A stretch of DNA of 64,000 nt from Microvelia longipes (lineage: Eukaryota > Arthropoda > Insecta > Hemiptera > Veliidae), in the NCBI GenBank assembly GCA_018340805.1, contig JACMZG010001911.1, positions 29,274,679 to 29,338,678 of the forward strand, given 5' to 3'. The first letter of the stretch is position 1. Each line of letters starts with the position of its first letter. Positions 26,840 to 41,076 of the stretch are shown here, one piece after another. The translations under genes were made by a program, and so were the position numbers. The notes under the pieces are model-generated. The model was given only the letters and a program-made list of their open reading frames with translations, did not search any database and was not told where the DNA came from.

Positions 26840-28850
26840 GTAAAATATTACGTTTTGTTTTTATTTACTAAAGCAGTCAGTTCTGTTAATTCCTGTAAAA
26901 TCTTTTGATATTGAAATCCAGTTTGTAAATTGTTCTGGTAGGTGAAATCTATAGCTTTTGTTTCAGTATCGTACAGGCCTTAGTATTTGACACCTTGTTT
27001 TAATACTGCCTCTTCGATTCACCCTTGATCGTTATTTATTTGTTTATTATTTTTCTGGGTGGGAGGTAGATGAGCTTCGTCGCTATTGTTGTTTTAAAAT
27101 AATAAATGATGGGCAGAGATAAATTTTATTAAATTTTAATACAATTTTTCTTCTTTTATCAGCTGTCAATCTAAATAAATTAATCAAAACCGCACAACAA
27201 AAAGTGTTGCGTGCGTTTAAATTTTTTGTGAGTCGTTTATTAAAATTTCAATTAGTTTTCAAAATAAAATAAAATATGCATGCATGTTAAGGAAGGATAT
27301 TAGGAAAATCTACTCCTAACAAATTTTTTACACAATAGAGGAAGGAATTTCTAATACACACTTTAATTTTGAACTATCCACGTTTCAGCTCTCCAAAGAT
27401 CCTAAAATTAAATGTACGCGTATTTGTATGCTAGCTAAACGGTTCTACCGTTCATTATGAAACTCGGTACAATGACTGCCAATTCATTAGTAATTGAGAA
27501 AAAGAAAACAAATGTTTTTGGTATACAAATGTGGTTTTTAAAAATTATTTCATAAGTCCATAGTAAAATTTTAATTACGTTTCTCAAATTGATACTGGTT
27601 GTACTTTTAATTATGTCTTGATTTGGAGATTGTGTCCATTTGTTTTTTTCCGTTGTTTAAATAAAACCACAGTTTTAGCGTGTCGTTTCGACTGATCTGG
27701 TCATAATGATTCCTAAAATATTAATATATATTATAAAAGTCCAAACAATAGATTTTTTTTTAAATGTAAAGAAACTAAAGGCTAACAACAACATACATAA
27801 GTCCAAGTTTTCTACTAACAAGTACAAATAATGATCAGAATATTTGTTCCCAGAAAGAAATAAGGCAAAACATAATAACTTAAAATGTACTGAAAAATAA
27901 AGAGACAAAGAAAATTAGAAAAAAAGGTTAGACAAGACCCTCAAAACAGGAATGGATTGATGGGGAGTATAATAAAAAAGATAAAACCTTAAACATTTCA
28001 TTTTTTAACTTATTTCTTTCTCGGAAAAAGTATTCTGATTATTATTAGTACTTGTAAGTAGACTTGCACTTTTGTATGATGTTATATGCCTTTAGTTTTT
28101 TTATATTTTTTTAAAAAAATCTATTGATTGTGCTCTTTTATAATATATATTTTTTGTATGATTATGACCAGATTAGTCGGAACGTCATGCTGATACCGTT
28201 TGTTTGAACCCTAATAGATATCATCTCCAAATCAATAACAGTTTCGCGGTTTGAATACTTATCTCGTATTAAGAGTTTAATTTACAACTATTTCAGTGTG
28301 GAACGCGTGTATTTGTCCAGTCCATATATTAAGTCCAAAACGTCTAAGGTACTTCAGATCTTTAAAAGATTATACTTCAGAATTTAAAAGTGCCCTATAA
28401 AGCGTATATTATTTTTATCCTTTATCAAATATTCCTTTATATGTTATGGATTCCTGTATTTCTATAAAATGTACTTTTAAATTTAATTTTTTGAGTTGTT
28501 CAGAAATATCTAGACTACTAGTATTATACTGCAATGTTATACTAAATTATTATGATTTATTAAAAGTATAATAATTTATTAAATTATACTATATTAACTA
28601 CTAGTGTTATTTTAGTATAATTATTATTATTATAATTATTCCAACAAAAGAAGTTTCTGCTTGAGTTTTTTTACGCATCATTATGAATGTATTTTAATTG
28701 CTTCAAAGTTTAAAGTTTAAAGAAGGTAGACCACTATTCTAGTTAGCTTGCTTTTTGGTTTGTAAGTACTATTATTATGAAACACGAGCTTATCATTATA
28801 GGTATAAGGGTTAAATTATTATTCAGTTAAAGACCAGTAATAAAGAAAAT
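26840..28850. other. gene-free stretch
   Basis: AT-rich, with no supported exon, RNA gene or complete transposable element seen between the DNA element and the 3' end of gene E. Confidence 0.5.
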
Positions 28851-28854
28851 GGTG

Positions 28855-28860
28855 TTTATT
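28855..28860 (-). terminator. gene E poly(A) signal
   Basis: AATAAA on the minus strand about 105 nt after the stop of gene E. Confidence 0.75.
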
Positions 28861-28964
28861 TATCTGCAATGTACTTTAGGTAATGGTCGGAGGTTTTTGA
28901 AGTATGGGCTGTATTCTGGTTACTGGTATTGAAGCAGAGGTTTCATCGTCTCTAAGTGAAGTAT

Positions 28965-31900
28965 TTAGTAAGCGAGAGCGTGTCCGTAGGTGGAGTAGGG
29001 GTAAGCACCATATCCGTAGTTGGATCCATAGCTGTAAGGATAAGCTCCATAGCTACGAGTAGCGAAGTTGTTGTAGTAGTTCATTGGCTGGTAAGCATAG
29101 TTTGATCTGAAAGCAGAAGGCTGGTAGATAGATCTAGACATGTAGCTGGGGTAACCGTAGTTTGAACCGTATGAGTAAGGATAAGCGTAGTTGGATCCGT
29201 AGGCGTAGTTAGATCTGTAGTAGGAACCATATGAGCCGGTGTTGTAGGGATAAGAGTAGGCGCTAGGATAAGCGAAGTTATCGTAGTGTCCTCCAAGGAC
29301 AACTTGCTTCTTGGGCCTTTCCTTATCCTCATCGCACATAGCTACAGCTACGGCGCAGGCGACAACGAACTATAACATAATCAAACAAATAATATAAATT
29401 GAATGAAGAGATTAATGGACTGTTGATAATAATCATAACCAATTAATTGAATACTACTGTCCTTATATGTTTTTTATATGTTTTAGATAAAATCTTTTAT
29501 CTAATAATAAGGACTGCAATCATCAGTTAATTGTTATAATTATGAATAATCTTATTTAACTATTAATTATAAATAATCTTATTTGGATATTAGTTTTATT
29601 ACTGTATAAGTTGTTCTAGTGTTAAAGGTTGGATAAAGGTGATACAGGTATGTATTCTATCCTTCATCAAATTTTTTATAATCAATTAGGTAACCTATTT
29701 AGCATCAGTTTTCTAGTAGAATAAATCTACCTATAAGTAGGCAGGTTTTAAAACAATATGTTTTAAATCCAATTTCAACGTAGTGCCCAACCCTCTTTAT
29801 TCATCAAACATGAAGAGGAGCAGTAATTTAAAAGATGTATATATCATTTCACGTATTCTTAAAGAAGTAATGGGATATACCTTTCCCTAATAGTGCCTCA
29901 ATCGTAATTTAAGGGTAAATACAATGCATCTCATATACCAACGGAAATAGGTGAGAAAAATTAATACTAAGTATGGTATAAATATGATAAAATTATACAT
30001 TTTATGTTCAAATCTAAATATTTAAAGTCTGCTTTTATACTAAAAGATAATCTGAGATGCAAAGTATCTCTAGGGTTTTTTAAGATGGTAAATTTACATT
30101 TTTCGTAATATTTTTTTCGGAAACGAAAAAAAATCGTTTTTATTTCTTCAGTTATCATACTTTTGAAATTAAGTTACCTCGGGTTAGCTTCGTTAGTCTT
30201 CAAACCCAAGTTTTTAAATTTATTTTTTTCTGTTCAAGTAAAAATTAAAATTTATTTTTTTCTGTTCAAGTAAAAATTAAAATTTATTTTTTAAAGGCTT
30301 TTAGTTACACAGCACTAATAAAGATAACTATAGGTCGTTACATAAAAATTTTCTAAAGATGCACAAATGTTTATAAATATTATTAAAAGAAAATACAAAT
30401 AAAATTTCATTGATACAAATTTTAATTTTCTATGTAGCTTTACTATCTCCTATTAACTATTACTATTACTATTTACCATTACCATTACTATTCACTATTT
30501 TGATAGAGAAAATAAGCTGTATAATAATCTTTATGCACCAAGGGAGAAATAAATGCTATAATTTCCCCGAGCACTTATTGTGGTCCAGAGGCGAGACCCG
30601 AGAAAAAAGCATTTAACTACCGTGGCAAAACCGAGGAAAGTAATTATTACGGGAGGAAAAATAGCATTTTACTACTTGTAGGTGCATACATGATTTTATC
30701 TCCTGACATTGGCATCATTTAATTCTTTTTATATTCTCATTTTTATACATTTTGTTTTATTTTATATATTTTGGGTCCCGATAAATTTAGGAGGTGTCGC
30801 CTACAAAAAAAAAATATTTTTGCTCTAAACAGCTTCTTTAGGCTTGAAGCGGATTCGAGCCCATAAAAATTTTTTTTTTGGTCGCGTCCTCATCATAAAT
30901 TTTTGGCGTGCCGCCTCGGGAAGGTGTTAAAAATCGATTGGTCCCGTTTAAAAATGTAGAGGACACTCCTCTCAAAAATGGATCCTAACCCCAATAATTG
31001 GAAACACTTTTTCTCCCTTGGGAGTGAAAAGTGCTTCTTTAGTCCCTTAAAACTAGCCCAATAACTTCACATTATACACCGTCTGGAGATAAAAAACTTA
31101 TTTGCGACTTTTTTTAATTGCTTCCCTAGGATTCACCCTGGGAGTTTCGTGAAAAGATTTTAGGGGATACGTAAGCAAATGGACAAAATATTATTACAAA
31201 TATTTAAACAATGATTAATTTACTTTAAGACTATTATAATAACAGTTATCAGTTCTAATATCCTTGTACCAAATACCCAAATAAAAAATTAGCTAATGAT
31301 ATTGTTTGTAAATACGTAATTTTTAAAATAAGTCTGAATCTCAGAGACATCTATTTCCTCTTGTTAGTAAGACAGTATATAAAATGAGCGTCCAAATATT
31401 AATTCCAGAGATTTTATTTTTTGGAATACAATTTAGGGTGTTTCTCTTCATATTTTATGAAATCGGGTAAACTGGAGGTTATAAAAGAAAATTTTATTTG
31501 TGCAAGCAATCGCGATTTAAACGCGAACTATAAAAATTATTAGATTTGACTGTCATTTATTTCAGTTTATTATAAGGATTTTTCTATAATCGTGATATTT
31601 ATTTTATCATAGTCTATAATATTTCTAGAATCTGATTCGGTTTGCTATCATTTTTCAAGCTCTTTTGTGCTGTAAATTATAGAACTCATTGCGAGCCAAA
31701 ATTTATAACCTTAAAAACAGAAAGTTAAGGGATAAGTGCAAGTTATAGAATTTATTAGTTTAGGTGGTAAGGGTAAGGACAGGGGTCCGCCAAGAACCAT
31801 TTATCTAAAATGGGGATCCGCGGGGCTCTGGAGTTTGTATATTATTTTAATGTGTTCAGAGTTGAAAAATGCCTTAACCTCTTCAACAAAAGTATTATTT

Positions 31901-32738
31901 TCTTTAATGAAATACAAGTTTGAGCAAAGAGAGCAAAAGGAAAATTGAACTTTTCATGTAAGAATTTGCTATTTTAAAACATTATAAAATGAGTCATATT
32001 TTAAAATTATAACATTTATTTATGTGATATAATATTATGGATCATATATATTATATTTTTTAAAAAAAGTAATTTTGCTCTCCATGTGTAGATATACTTT
32101 ATGATTAAAAGTTTTTCCTAGAAAACTAAATAAATTAAGCTTTTAATTTAACTAGAAAAGATTCATTAAAAAATAACACTAATGAGGTTTGCTGTTTTTC
32201 ATATAATTTTTGTACATTAAACATTTAAAATTTTTATTTTCTGTTATGATTGGTATTTATTTTTTAAGTTCGTTAACTTATCTTTTTCTCTCTTCATAAT
32301 GTTAACCAATTGACCTTGTGATGTTGCATAGCCTTATTTCATCACAAAAATTCAATTTTGTTTCCCAATCCGCGGTCAACAATGTTTATCAGACAAGCAC
32401 CTAATTTTGCAGAAACACTACTGGAACCTACAGAATGCGTCTTGCAACCTCAATTTTTTTCGATGGATACTAATAGTGAGAATTTAAGCATATCAAAAAT
32501 CCAAAGACACGAGGCTCAGCATAAGTACAAAATTTCAAGTCCCTAAGGAAAATAGTGAGGAAGCAATTTAGGGGATTCTAAAAAGCACAACCTTGGACTA
32601 TTACATAAAATAATTTAGTTGTAATAATTTAATTATTTTTTTTTAATATTTATAGAAATTTTAAGATTGAAATTAAAGGTATATTGATAGAAAAAATGTT
32701 TAAACAATGTGACTCACCAAAACTTTAAGAGGAGACAT
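28965..32738 (-). CDS. gene E: secreted tyrosine-rich protein (141 aa, two exons)
   Basis: Exon 1 (32738-32718, MSPLKVL) ends at a GTGAGT donor; exon 2 (29369-28965) follows ATGTTATAG after a 3348-bp phase-0 intron. The signal peptide (1-17) and the DEDKERPKK segment are identical to B and C, and the first 66 bases of exon 2 are identical in all three even at silent positions. The mature domain diverges: VVLGGHYDNFAYP, an inserted NYAYGSNYAY module, two PYSYGSNYGY modules and the shared ending STYGHALAY. It is seven residues longer than B/C. The acceptor-side intron sequence resembles B rather than C. Secreted and low complexity; structural or peptide-precursor role inferred. Confidence 0.88.
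30215..30293. repeat. 32-bp tandem repeat, ~2.5 copies
   Basis: AAATTTATTTTTTTCTGTTC plus AAGTAAAAATTA repeats head to tail within the intron of gene E. Confidence 0.9.
30755..31160. other. GC-richer decayed repeat-like block
   Basis: Recurring GGTCCCG/GGTCGCG words followed by AGGAGGTG or AGGACACTCCTC segments, and TCCCTTGGGAGTGAAAAGTG also seen in variant form near 39.2 and 47.3 kb. Probably an old transposon within the gene E intron. No coding frame. Confidence 0.35.
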
Positions 32739-32769
32739 GTTTAGTTGTTGTTGGTCCTTACAGAAATGG

Positions 32770-32846
32770 ATCTGGTTTTTACAGACAAAACAACTTATAT
32801 TTATATGAAAATCATCTTTAGATACATTAGTCTTCCCCCCTACCAG
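32770..32846 (-). promoter_or_regulatory. gene E core promoter
   Basis: TATAAATA (32805-32798) precedes CCAGAT (32775-32770) by about 30 nt, equivalent to the TCAGAT initiator of B and C. A G-rich CTGGTAGGGGGGAAGA (32846-32831) lies upstream. Confidence 0.7.
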
Positions 32847-32999
32847 TTTTTCAAAAAATTGTCTTTATTTTTTTTGGACAAAAAAGTTGAACAAGAGAAA
32901 AAAAAATTAAAAATAGGCCTAATAATGTCAATGTGGTCAGTTTCCGAAGGTATAAAAAATGTCGGGCTATTAAATTGAAGCACAACTTATGAGGGTTAA

Positions 33000-35908
33000 C
33001 TCTTATTGCGAGTGGGTGACTAAAATTTAAGAGACATTTACGATTTTTTACATGACCTCGGTATTTTCGGATTCTTTGTTTCGTTTTTCTGGAAAACTTG
33101 TTATTTTAATTCAAACTTTTTGTTTAATTTATTTACTTTAATTATTTTAAATGTTGTCATCGTTTAATTGCTTGTATTTGATAATATCATTTATTACCTG
33201 TTAAATGTATTCATTTTTTTTAATAAAGAGAAGTTTTTGATTTTTAATTAAGACGTAGTCTTTCTGCACTAAATGAAGTAGTCCAGTAGTTTTTTTCATT
33301 ATTTTTTAGTTTGTTTTAACATTTTTATTTTAAAAAGTGTGAACAGGAGAAAATATATAATTTTACTGTGTTTATTGGAGCTTAGATAGCTTAGTAAGAA
33401 ATGGAACTATAATAACTATACTATATTATCTATCTTTTTTGAAACAAAACAGCCATTTCATTGTCGTCAGAAATAGTGTGTTTAATATAAGTGTGTTAGC
33501 AAAATTTTGGTAAATTTTAAAAAACTTTTTATATTTATATATTTCAGTCAATAATATGACTAAAAACAATATAAAACGATACGACTATGAATCATATACA
33601 GCATTGTTGTTGTATTGTAGATTTATGCAGTAATTGGTTGTGTCTTTCCATTGATTTTTTAATGTCAATTCATTTTAAATAATCAAAGCACTGCCTATTA
33701 TGAATCCCGGACTCCTTGTAGCAAATTGAAGTTCCACTTGGTTCCGAATTTAAGTTCCTTATCTGTAAGCTTCATAGACAGACTATTATTTATTACAAGG
33801 TAATTTTAAGCTGTTATTTAAACATAAGGTTCATCTCTTTGGTTTTTTGATTCTATTCTTACCTTTTATTCCGACTCTTGTTCTTACTTACTGTTACTTT
33901 TGGGGCGATGAGGTAACATCATTAATATTTTATTTGTCTCCTTAAGGTTGTTTGTTTATTTTATTAGTTTCATAAAAATAAGTATGACCCCTTATAGACG
34001 AAATACCTCATGTAACTATGTGTAGATATATTCTTTCTCTAAAGGACAATACACAACAAAACCTATTCACAAGGAAACCTTTCAAATATTTTAGAACCAT
34101 TCAATACTATGATACAAACTAATAAAACACTAACTGAAAAAACTGTCTGCTAAAAGATATATTGAATAGAACGATAGAGGAAAATTTGAGAACGAAGAAA
34201 AACTAAAATTATAACTAATATAAATACTTGATGCGGGAAAAGGAAATATGTAGAGGTTAAAATAATGGCAAAAATAGAGAGCTGTGGAAAAACAAAGGAA
34301 CCTGCTTTGTAGATAACTGTTGATGGTAATGATATGAAGTATAAGAAGAATTAAAAATTTTACCTCGACATTCAATATATACATGTTTGGGTGCATACAA
34401 GAATATATAATAATAATAATAATAATTTATTTATTTAATACTTAATGTTTTCTATAGCATTTACTGCTAAGGAATAATAAATAGTGAAAATCAAGTTTGA
34501 AGACTGGTATAAATGAAACTGTTATAAATTCTAAATAAAACAACCTTTCAACTGGTTTTTAGGTTTTGGAATTTTTATTTAACTTTCCCTGAGGTTTTCC
34601 ACTTAGTCAACAAAGCAAACTTTTCCAGTCTGGTGTAGGGAAAATTGTAGCATCGCACCTCATATATAATCCTTTTTGTTTAAAATTGTTAAAATAACAA
34701 TAAACTGTGAATGTAATCTGTAAATCCAGTTTTAATTACTTCAGCTATTTTGGGTGAACAAAATTCTCAAAATTTATAATTATTAAAACTAAGTTTTCTC
34801 TCAGCGAATTTCCTTTGGATGAATTTTTCAAAGGAAATGTACTAAAGAATTTTGTAGATCAGCATTAACTGTGCTTTGGACTGCCTAAAATTTAGTTCGG
34901 TATTGATTATACAAGAGCGAATATAGTTTTGAACAACCTATTGTATAAAAATACGCATTGCTTTTGAAAAATCCATACAAATTGACAGACAAGTAAATGT
35001 GCAACTGTTCCGACTGTGAAGCGAATCTAAGCACCAATCCCGTTCCGACAATAACATGATTTGTGCTCAGGATAGCAAGCATTCAATTAGAAAATCGCCC
35101 GCCTTGCAGTGCACTGTTCCAGAAGTTTTATCTAAAACAAATATGAAGATGTGATTTGATGAATGACGGAGGGACATCAAGAAAGAGAAGAAGTTTCTTG
35201 GGAATGTTTATGATAGAAATAAATAAATATCCTCCTCATTTTTCTTGCTTTTTCGTTTATTTGGGGTTAGTTTACCAATTAAAGAATTTCATTTTCATTT
35301 TCATAGAATTTTCAGATGAAACGTTTATTCTATATGCTGTACTACCCCATGCTTGTCACTTTTCTTAGCCATTGCTGCTTAACGTTTTAAGCTTTCATAA
35401 ATAGTTCTTATCATCATACTATAAGCATGGGGTGAAACTAATTTGAGTTTGTGTTATCTCTTTCTAGCTTGCTAATGACTAAAGGATTCTCTCGATTCGA
35501 ACTTAATCTCAAACATGACAGTTTTAACCTTTAGATTAAAATAGAGCAAATAGGAAAATAGAGCCTATTATAAATTTTGCTTGAGATTGCAAGAATTTAT
35601 TATTAAAAATATTACAAACAGTCCTTCTGTTTTCAATTTTTGATATGAGGTCTAAAAATTCTAGTTTCCTTAGCGCAAAAAAAGGAAAAACGCTTCAGGG
35701 TTGTTTGAGTAATACTTGTACCAAATTTAATCCAAATAGCATGGAAAGTTATTGCCAGAGGGAAAGTAATTGCAGAAAACGAAATGAGTATCGGACAGTA
35801 AGGACTAAAATTACTTTTTTCTACCTCCGTTCATTTATAGTGCTATATTTATGAATATATTATATATATAATATATATAATATAATATATATAATATAAT
35901 AATATATA

Positions 35909-35961
<53 letters not shown>

Positions 35962-36780
35962 TAATTATTATATATATATATATTAAATACCATCTCATTA
36001 GCAAATTTTTTTCAAAGAAAATTAGCTAAAAAGAAAATTTAAGGGGAGGACTAAACGTAAAAAAACATAAAATCATGCATATGCTCCAGATATGAAATTC
36101 TTTAAAAATTTAATGTTCTTAAATTATTCACCCCTTTCGAAACTATGAAAAAACTTTTTCCCAAGAAACTCTCTGTTTGCGACAAATTTCACTTCACAAT
36201 AACGGAATAAAGGGGAATTAAAAAAATATATATATAAGCATAGAAGCAAAAAGATGAAACGCTTTTGAATGATAAATAATTTTAAAGTTTTAAACTTTTA
36301 AAAGTTTTAGAAATTTAACAGTTTCATTCTTAGAATATTGATTTCAGCAAGAAAATTTTATAAAACAACTCTAATGCTTTAATAACTTATTAATATTTTT
36401 GGAGACATTTTTCATTCTTAACAAGCATTTTAGAAAATTTTAATTTTTAATTGTAAAGTTTTCGTTACTAAAAGTTTGTTGCAAACCTTTTTAAGTATTT
36501 TGTAAAACAAAACTTTTTAAGTAGTGCTCTTACTTTGCCAATGTGTAAAAGGTTGTAATTATCACTTTTTATGCCATACTATTCTCCGCTCGTATTCTAA
36601 TTTTGAAATTTGGAAAATTTAAATTAGTGTATTTGTACACACACACACACAGTTAATAAACACTCACAAACAAACACACACACATGATTAGGTGGGAAGC
36701 ATACAAATAAAACAATCATAATATTTATAGCAGCTATGTTTACTTAGAGTATTCGTTAATCTGTATTTGATGACGAATGT
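33000..36780. other. gene-free stretch
   Basis: No convincing exon on either strand. Contains a short AAT run at about 34411-34427 and a long AT microsatellite near 35.9 kb. Confidence 0.5.
35852..35985. repeat. (AT)n microsatellite
   Basis: About 130 bp of interrupted TA dinucleotide. Confidence 0.95.
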
Positions 36781-36845
36781 CGAATGATGGAACAGTTTCC
36801 AGTTGTAGCATTGCTCGTCACATTTTCTAGGTGTCTCTCGCACAA

Positions 36846-36898
36846 TTATATTGTGTCAACTATTCATGTTTTGCAAAACTCGGCAGTATCAAATGACA
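36846..36898. repeat. dispersed 46-bp motif, copy 1
   Basis: TTGTGTCAACTATTCATG followed by TTTTGCAAAACTCGG and AGTATCAAATGA. Other copies at 52857, 57007 and 57172. Confidence 0.8.
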
Positions 36899-36980
36899 TA
36901 TATAAATATAACGAGAATTGTACAATTAAGGATCAATTAATTGTTGAGAAAAAGAGTTATAGATCCATAAATCAGGTTTT

Positions 36981-37627
36981 CCTCATCATCGCTACGCTCG
37001 TCCTCGGAAAATACTATTCGATAAAATTGATACTGCAACACCTCCTTGGACTCGTTTCTCTCATCCTCATATAGTAAATACATCCGTTTCATTCCCAGCG
37101 GTCTCATATCCAGGCACTGACCACACTTGATAAATTTTATGATCCAACAAAAATCATGGATAAACTTGACACGAAACGCGGTGTACTTATTTATTAATAA
37201 AAGGGATACGCTTGTACCAAATTTCAGCTCAATAAGATTATTCTCCGATTTTTGAACAATTATTTAAAAAACGTACAGTTTTTAAAAGTCATGTGATAAA
37301 ATTTGAACTAATACTAATAATGAGATGAAACATGGTACATATGTTAGTCTTATACGTGGCTACGTGCGTGTTAAATCTCGATTTAATCGTCATAAAAAAA
37401 ATATATTTTTTGGATAGCCCATAGAAAAATTTGTGTACAAGGATTCAACATTCCAGTTAGGAGCTACGATGATAACAGATACACCCACACACACAAACAC
37501 ACACACACACAGATTCGTGAAAACCACTAAAGAGGCCTTTAAACACCTGAAACTGATCATTCGGGTGACATCCCGGTTTCGGATTTTTTTGCAAACACAA
37601 TACTTTTCCTATATACCTTCGGTATAA
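36981..37627 (-). mobile_element. composite repeat with 5S-like segment (minus)
   Basis: Read on the minus strand: ATACCGAAGGTATATAGG head, AGTGGTTTTCACGAATCTGT, GTGTGT run, ATCATCGTAGCTCC, TGAGCTGAAATTTGGTACAA, then GTCAGTGCCTGGATATGAGA with CCGCTGGGAATGAAAC (a diverged 5S rRNA-like block, about 37150-37075) and a GAGGACGAGCGTAGCG end. It appears to be a near full-length copy of about 650 bp. Confidence 0.7.
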
Positions 37628-39466
37628 ATAAGGAAAAGTAAAAATGTGTCGGGCAGCTTTCTTATGATGATGTCAGGTTCATTTAGGGTTAGGAAACTTC
37701 AACAAGTTCCTTTCAATCTCAAGATTGACAACATTGTCAAGAATTCTGAAGACTTGCAGTGGTGTATTTTATTTTAATTTTATTTAACCAGGACTATTAC
37801 AGTCTTGTATTGTTACTTTATTTAACAAAAATTTCAATCCTGGACCACTGAGTAAAAACAATTTACATTATTTAAGCAAATAAATGTGACTTAAGTCATT
37901 AGCGATTCTTAGTTAAAATGAGGACATTAATCTTAAGTTTGACATTAACCTGTGGTTAATAATATGTAACTTAATATTAATAGGATTTGTTTATAGTTTT
38001 GATTAAACTAACTTTGGTTAAGATAAAGTTTTAAGGCAGTTTACCAATGTCTGTTATTTAATCTTATGTAGTTAAAACTTTAAATCTTAAATAACTTTTA
38101 GATTGTGTACAACCATTCTTAATCATGAAGAAAAGATCTTTTTACGAAACACTGTATAAAGAAGAGTAGGAGAAAATCTATTCTAGCGTTTCATGCTACA
38201 TTATTTAACCTCTCAAAAAGTACAAAAATTCAAATGCTTTGTTTATATAATGTCAAGAAAAAAGATTTTTATTTTAGGAGTTTCTTGAACTTTGTTGAGA
38301 AAAACGTAGCATCAAATAAATTAAAACTTGTTTCACGAAATCTTGTTTTTCTCTATACTTAGATTTGCCCTTGAAATTTAACAACATTAAACAACAATTG
38401 CTTATTTAGAAAAAACGGCAAGAGGTCGGTTGGATCGAGTTGAAAGTAAAGCTTTGAAGTGTTGTTTCAAAACCAGTTGGAAACTCTCAACCCTCATCTT
38501 GAAACTTCTGAGATGAAACTGAACATAAAATACTACAAAACATAAAGACCATTAGATCCTATCAATATTTTTATAATAACATTACATCAATAAATTATTA
38601 TTTTTCTTATAGGCAGATGCGGTTTTAATTGATTCATTTAAGTGTTTTGTTATTGACCTTTAGCCTTTTTCATAGATAATAATCTTAATTTACTTTTTAG
38701 TTTTGCTATTTTATAATATAGAATGCGTAAAAATATCAAAAATAGTTATTTATGCCATAAGGTGAGAGGTGTGTCTTTATGTCACGGCAATTAGATTTAC
38801 CGACGAGCGAAGCGAGTCGAGAAAAATAGCTAAACATAAAGACATTCTCAGCCGGATGGCAATACACTATTTTTTTGAGGTACACTTATTAAATAAACTG
38901 CGCTATAATACTTAATTGAAAAAAAACAAACGTCCAATTAACTCCATATTATCGTCGTCATTGAATTCATCCATAGCTTCACACTTTGAATCAAAATGTA
39001 AAAGCTTTACAAATAAACAAAAAAATTGTCAATTAGAACACCTTTTAAAAACGAAAAAAAAATAGTCTACGAACAAAAACAGAAACAAAATGAACGTTTT
39101 ATGAAGGTTTACACAGATTGTTTTTGAACACGCTGCTTACAGTAATGGCGGCTTATATGAATTACTTTACGTCCTAGGAGTTTTTTTACATTCATTATGT
39201 CCCTCGGAGGTGAAAAGTACTAAATAACCTCCTATACAATAATGATTGGCTTCTCACCTAAAAACGGTCCAATAAAGTGCTCAATTTACGTACTACCTCA
39301 AAAAAAATAATTTCTTTCTGCTATTGACATTATAAATGCTAAAATGAGTTTAAAAATTGGTATTCAAGTTATGTTCTACACAGAAAAAGTTAAATCTTAA
39401 AAATAGTTATGTTTAAATAAGTTATACTGTTCTTGTTTAAATTTAGTTTAAATCTATCCTATTATA

Positions 39467-39793
39467 GACCAAGAGCCCAGTGATGTTTTGTTAATAAAAA
39501 GTGTAATGGCTGAAACCGGTCTCAATTTTTCGTAAATACCTTCCTGAACAAGGCTCTGCAATTCTGCAGAATCGTATCGGATGGGTGTCCCAGGTAGAAC
39601 GCACTTTACAGGTCAAATTTACCACCCAAGTTATAAAAAGCAGAACCTTTGACCCTAAAGTGTGTTCTGCCTGGGACACCCATCCGATACGAGTCGGCAG
39701 AATTGCAGATCCTTGTTCAGGAAGGTATTTACGAAAAATTGAGACCGGTTCCAGACATTACACTTTTATTAACAAACACCCTGGGTCTTGGTC
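39467..39793. mobile_element. 327-bp foldback element
   Basis: Almost the whole element is two inverted arms of about 140 bp: GACCAAGAGCCCAG, TTTGTTAATAAAAAGTGTAA, ACCGGTCTCAATTTTTCGTA and CGTATCGGATGGGTGTCCCA on the left are mirrored on the right with a few mismatches, leaving a short central spacer near 39607-39650. Both strands are partly open, which is an accident of the symmetry. Transcripts would fold into a long hairpin. Confidence 0.88.
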
Positions 39794-39880
39794 ATTAAGT
39801 ATAGCTTCATATTAACTTTTTTATCATTTGAAGTGCAATTTTAACTTTGCCTTATTTACGATATTTACGGTATACCTACG

Positions 39881-40030
39881 TATACCGTAGGTCTATACCT
39901 ACCTATTTTTCCTCTATAGGAAAAATATGATCTCGGGATGACGGAACTATGCGTTTTAGACGTTTTAAGCCCTCCTGAGTGGTTTTTGCAAAGATTTTTG
40001 TTTGTATGTGTGTGTGTGTGGTATACTTAG
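39881..40030 (+). mobile_element. composite repeat family, 5' fragment
   Basis: TATACCGTAGGTCTATACCT, CTGAGTGGTTTTTGCAAAGA and a GTGTGTGTGTGTG run match the heads of the copies at 37.6, 41.8 and 54.4 kb. Confidence 0.6.
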
Positions 40031-41016
40031 GAGATAGAATATTATTCACTGTTTAAGAAGCTTACATAACAGCCTAATTATTTTAGCTTTTTTATACAAA
40101 CTTTTGTTGAGCACTTGTAAAAATGTAATTTAACTCTTCTTGTAAATAATTAATAAATCAGTGAAATACTTATGCATGCCTTACAATATCACTGGAGCTG
40201 GATATTGTACTATATTGGTTTGCTTGTATGAAGTTCCTAAAACTGTCCAGTTTTGTTATTTAGAGAGTGATCCATTCACATTGTAATGTACTATTCATTA
40301 TTACTATATATTATATTACTGTCTATTATATTGTTTTCTAGATCTTTAAACAATCTAAATATCAATCTATATAGTAAAGAATTTCTTACGTTGCAGTAAA
40401 ATATTCTTTTATTTTTATTTATCTTTTTATTCATGCGTCCAAAAAGACATAAAATATTTTATAAAATGCTTGGTCGGTATTCATTTTTAAGTCAAATAAA
40501 ATCTAAAGAATATAGAGAATTCTTGGAATAAAATAAATCTCATCCATTATTCTGAGAGATTTTTATTTCTTGGACAGTTTCACTTCATATCATGGAATTT
40601 CATGCGGCAAAAGACCTGACTGAAATATTTGTACATGAAATATTTTCCAATATATCAAATGCTAAAAGGGCAGGCGTCCTTTGAACATCAATTATTCATG
40701 GATGTAACGTATTTATGTACGTTTCATCTGGAAACAGTATTGTGAATGTTTGAATTAAAAAAAAAATAATATAAATGCTGCTTTGCCGTATTACCAAATG
40801 AGAAAATCGCGAAAAACATGAGTGTCTTTTTAGCAAATTTTAAAAGAAAAATGAGCTTGTTAGATTGGATCATGGAGAGAGAGGAAAAGGGGGAGGTGGA
40901 TTTTTTGGAAGAGGGAGTTACCAATATAGAATAAATAAATATTTTGAGGTTTATAATTTTATTAACCTCAAAATATATATGCTTACATATTTTAAATATA
41001 CATATATGTATATACA

Positions 41017-41022
41017 ATATAT

Positions 41023-41076
<54 letters not shown>

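Noticed and set aside
39491..39815. Overlapping open frames on both strands with similar peptides
   Set aside because: Both are read from the arms of the foldback element; their similarity follows from the inverted repeat.
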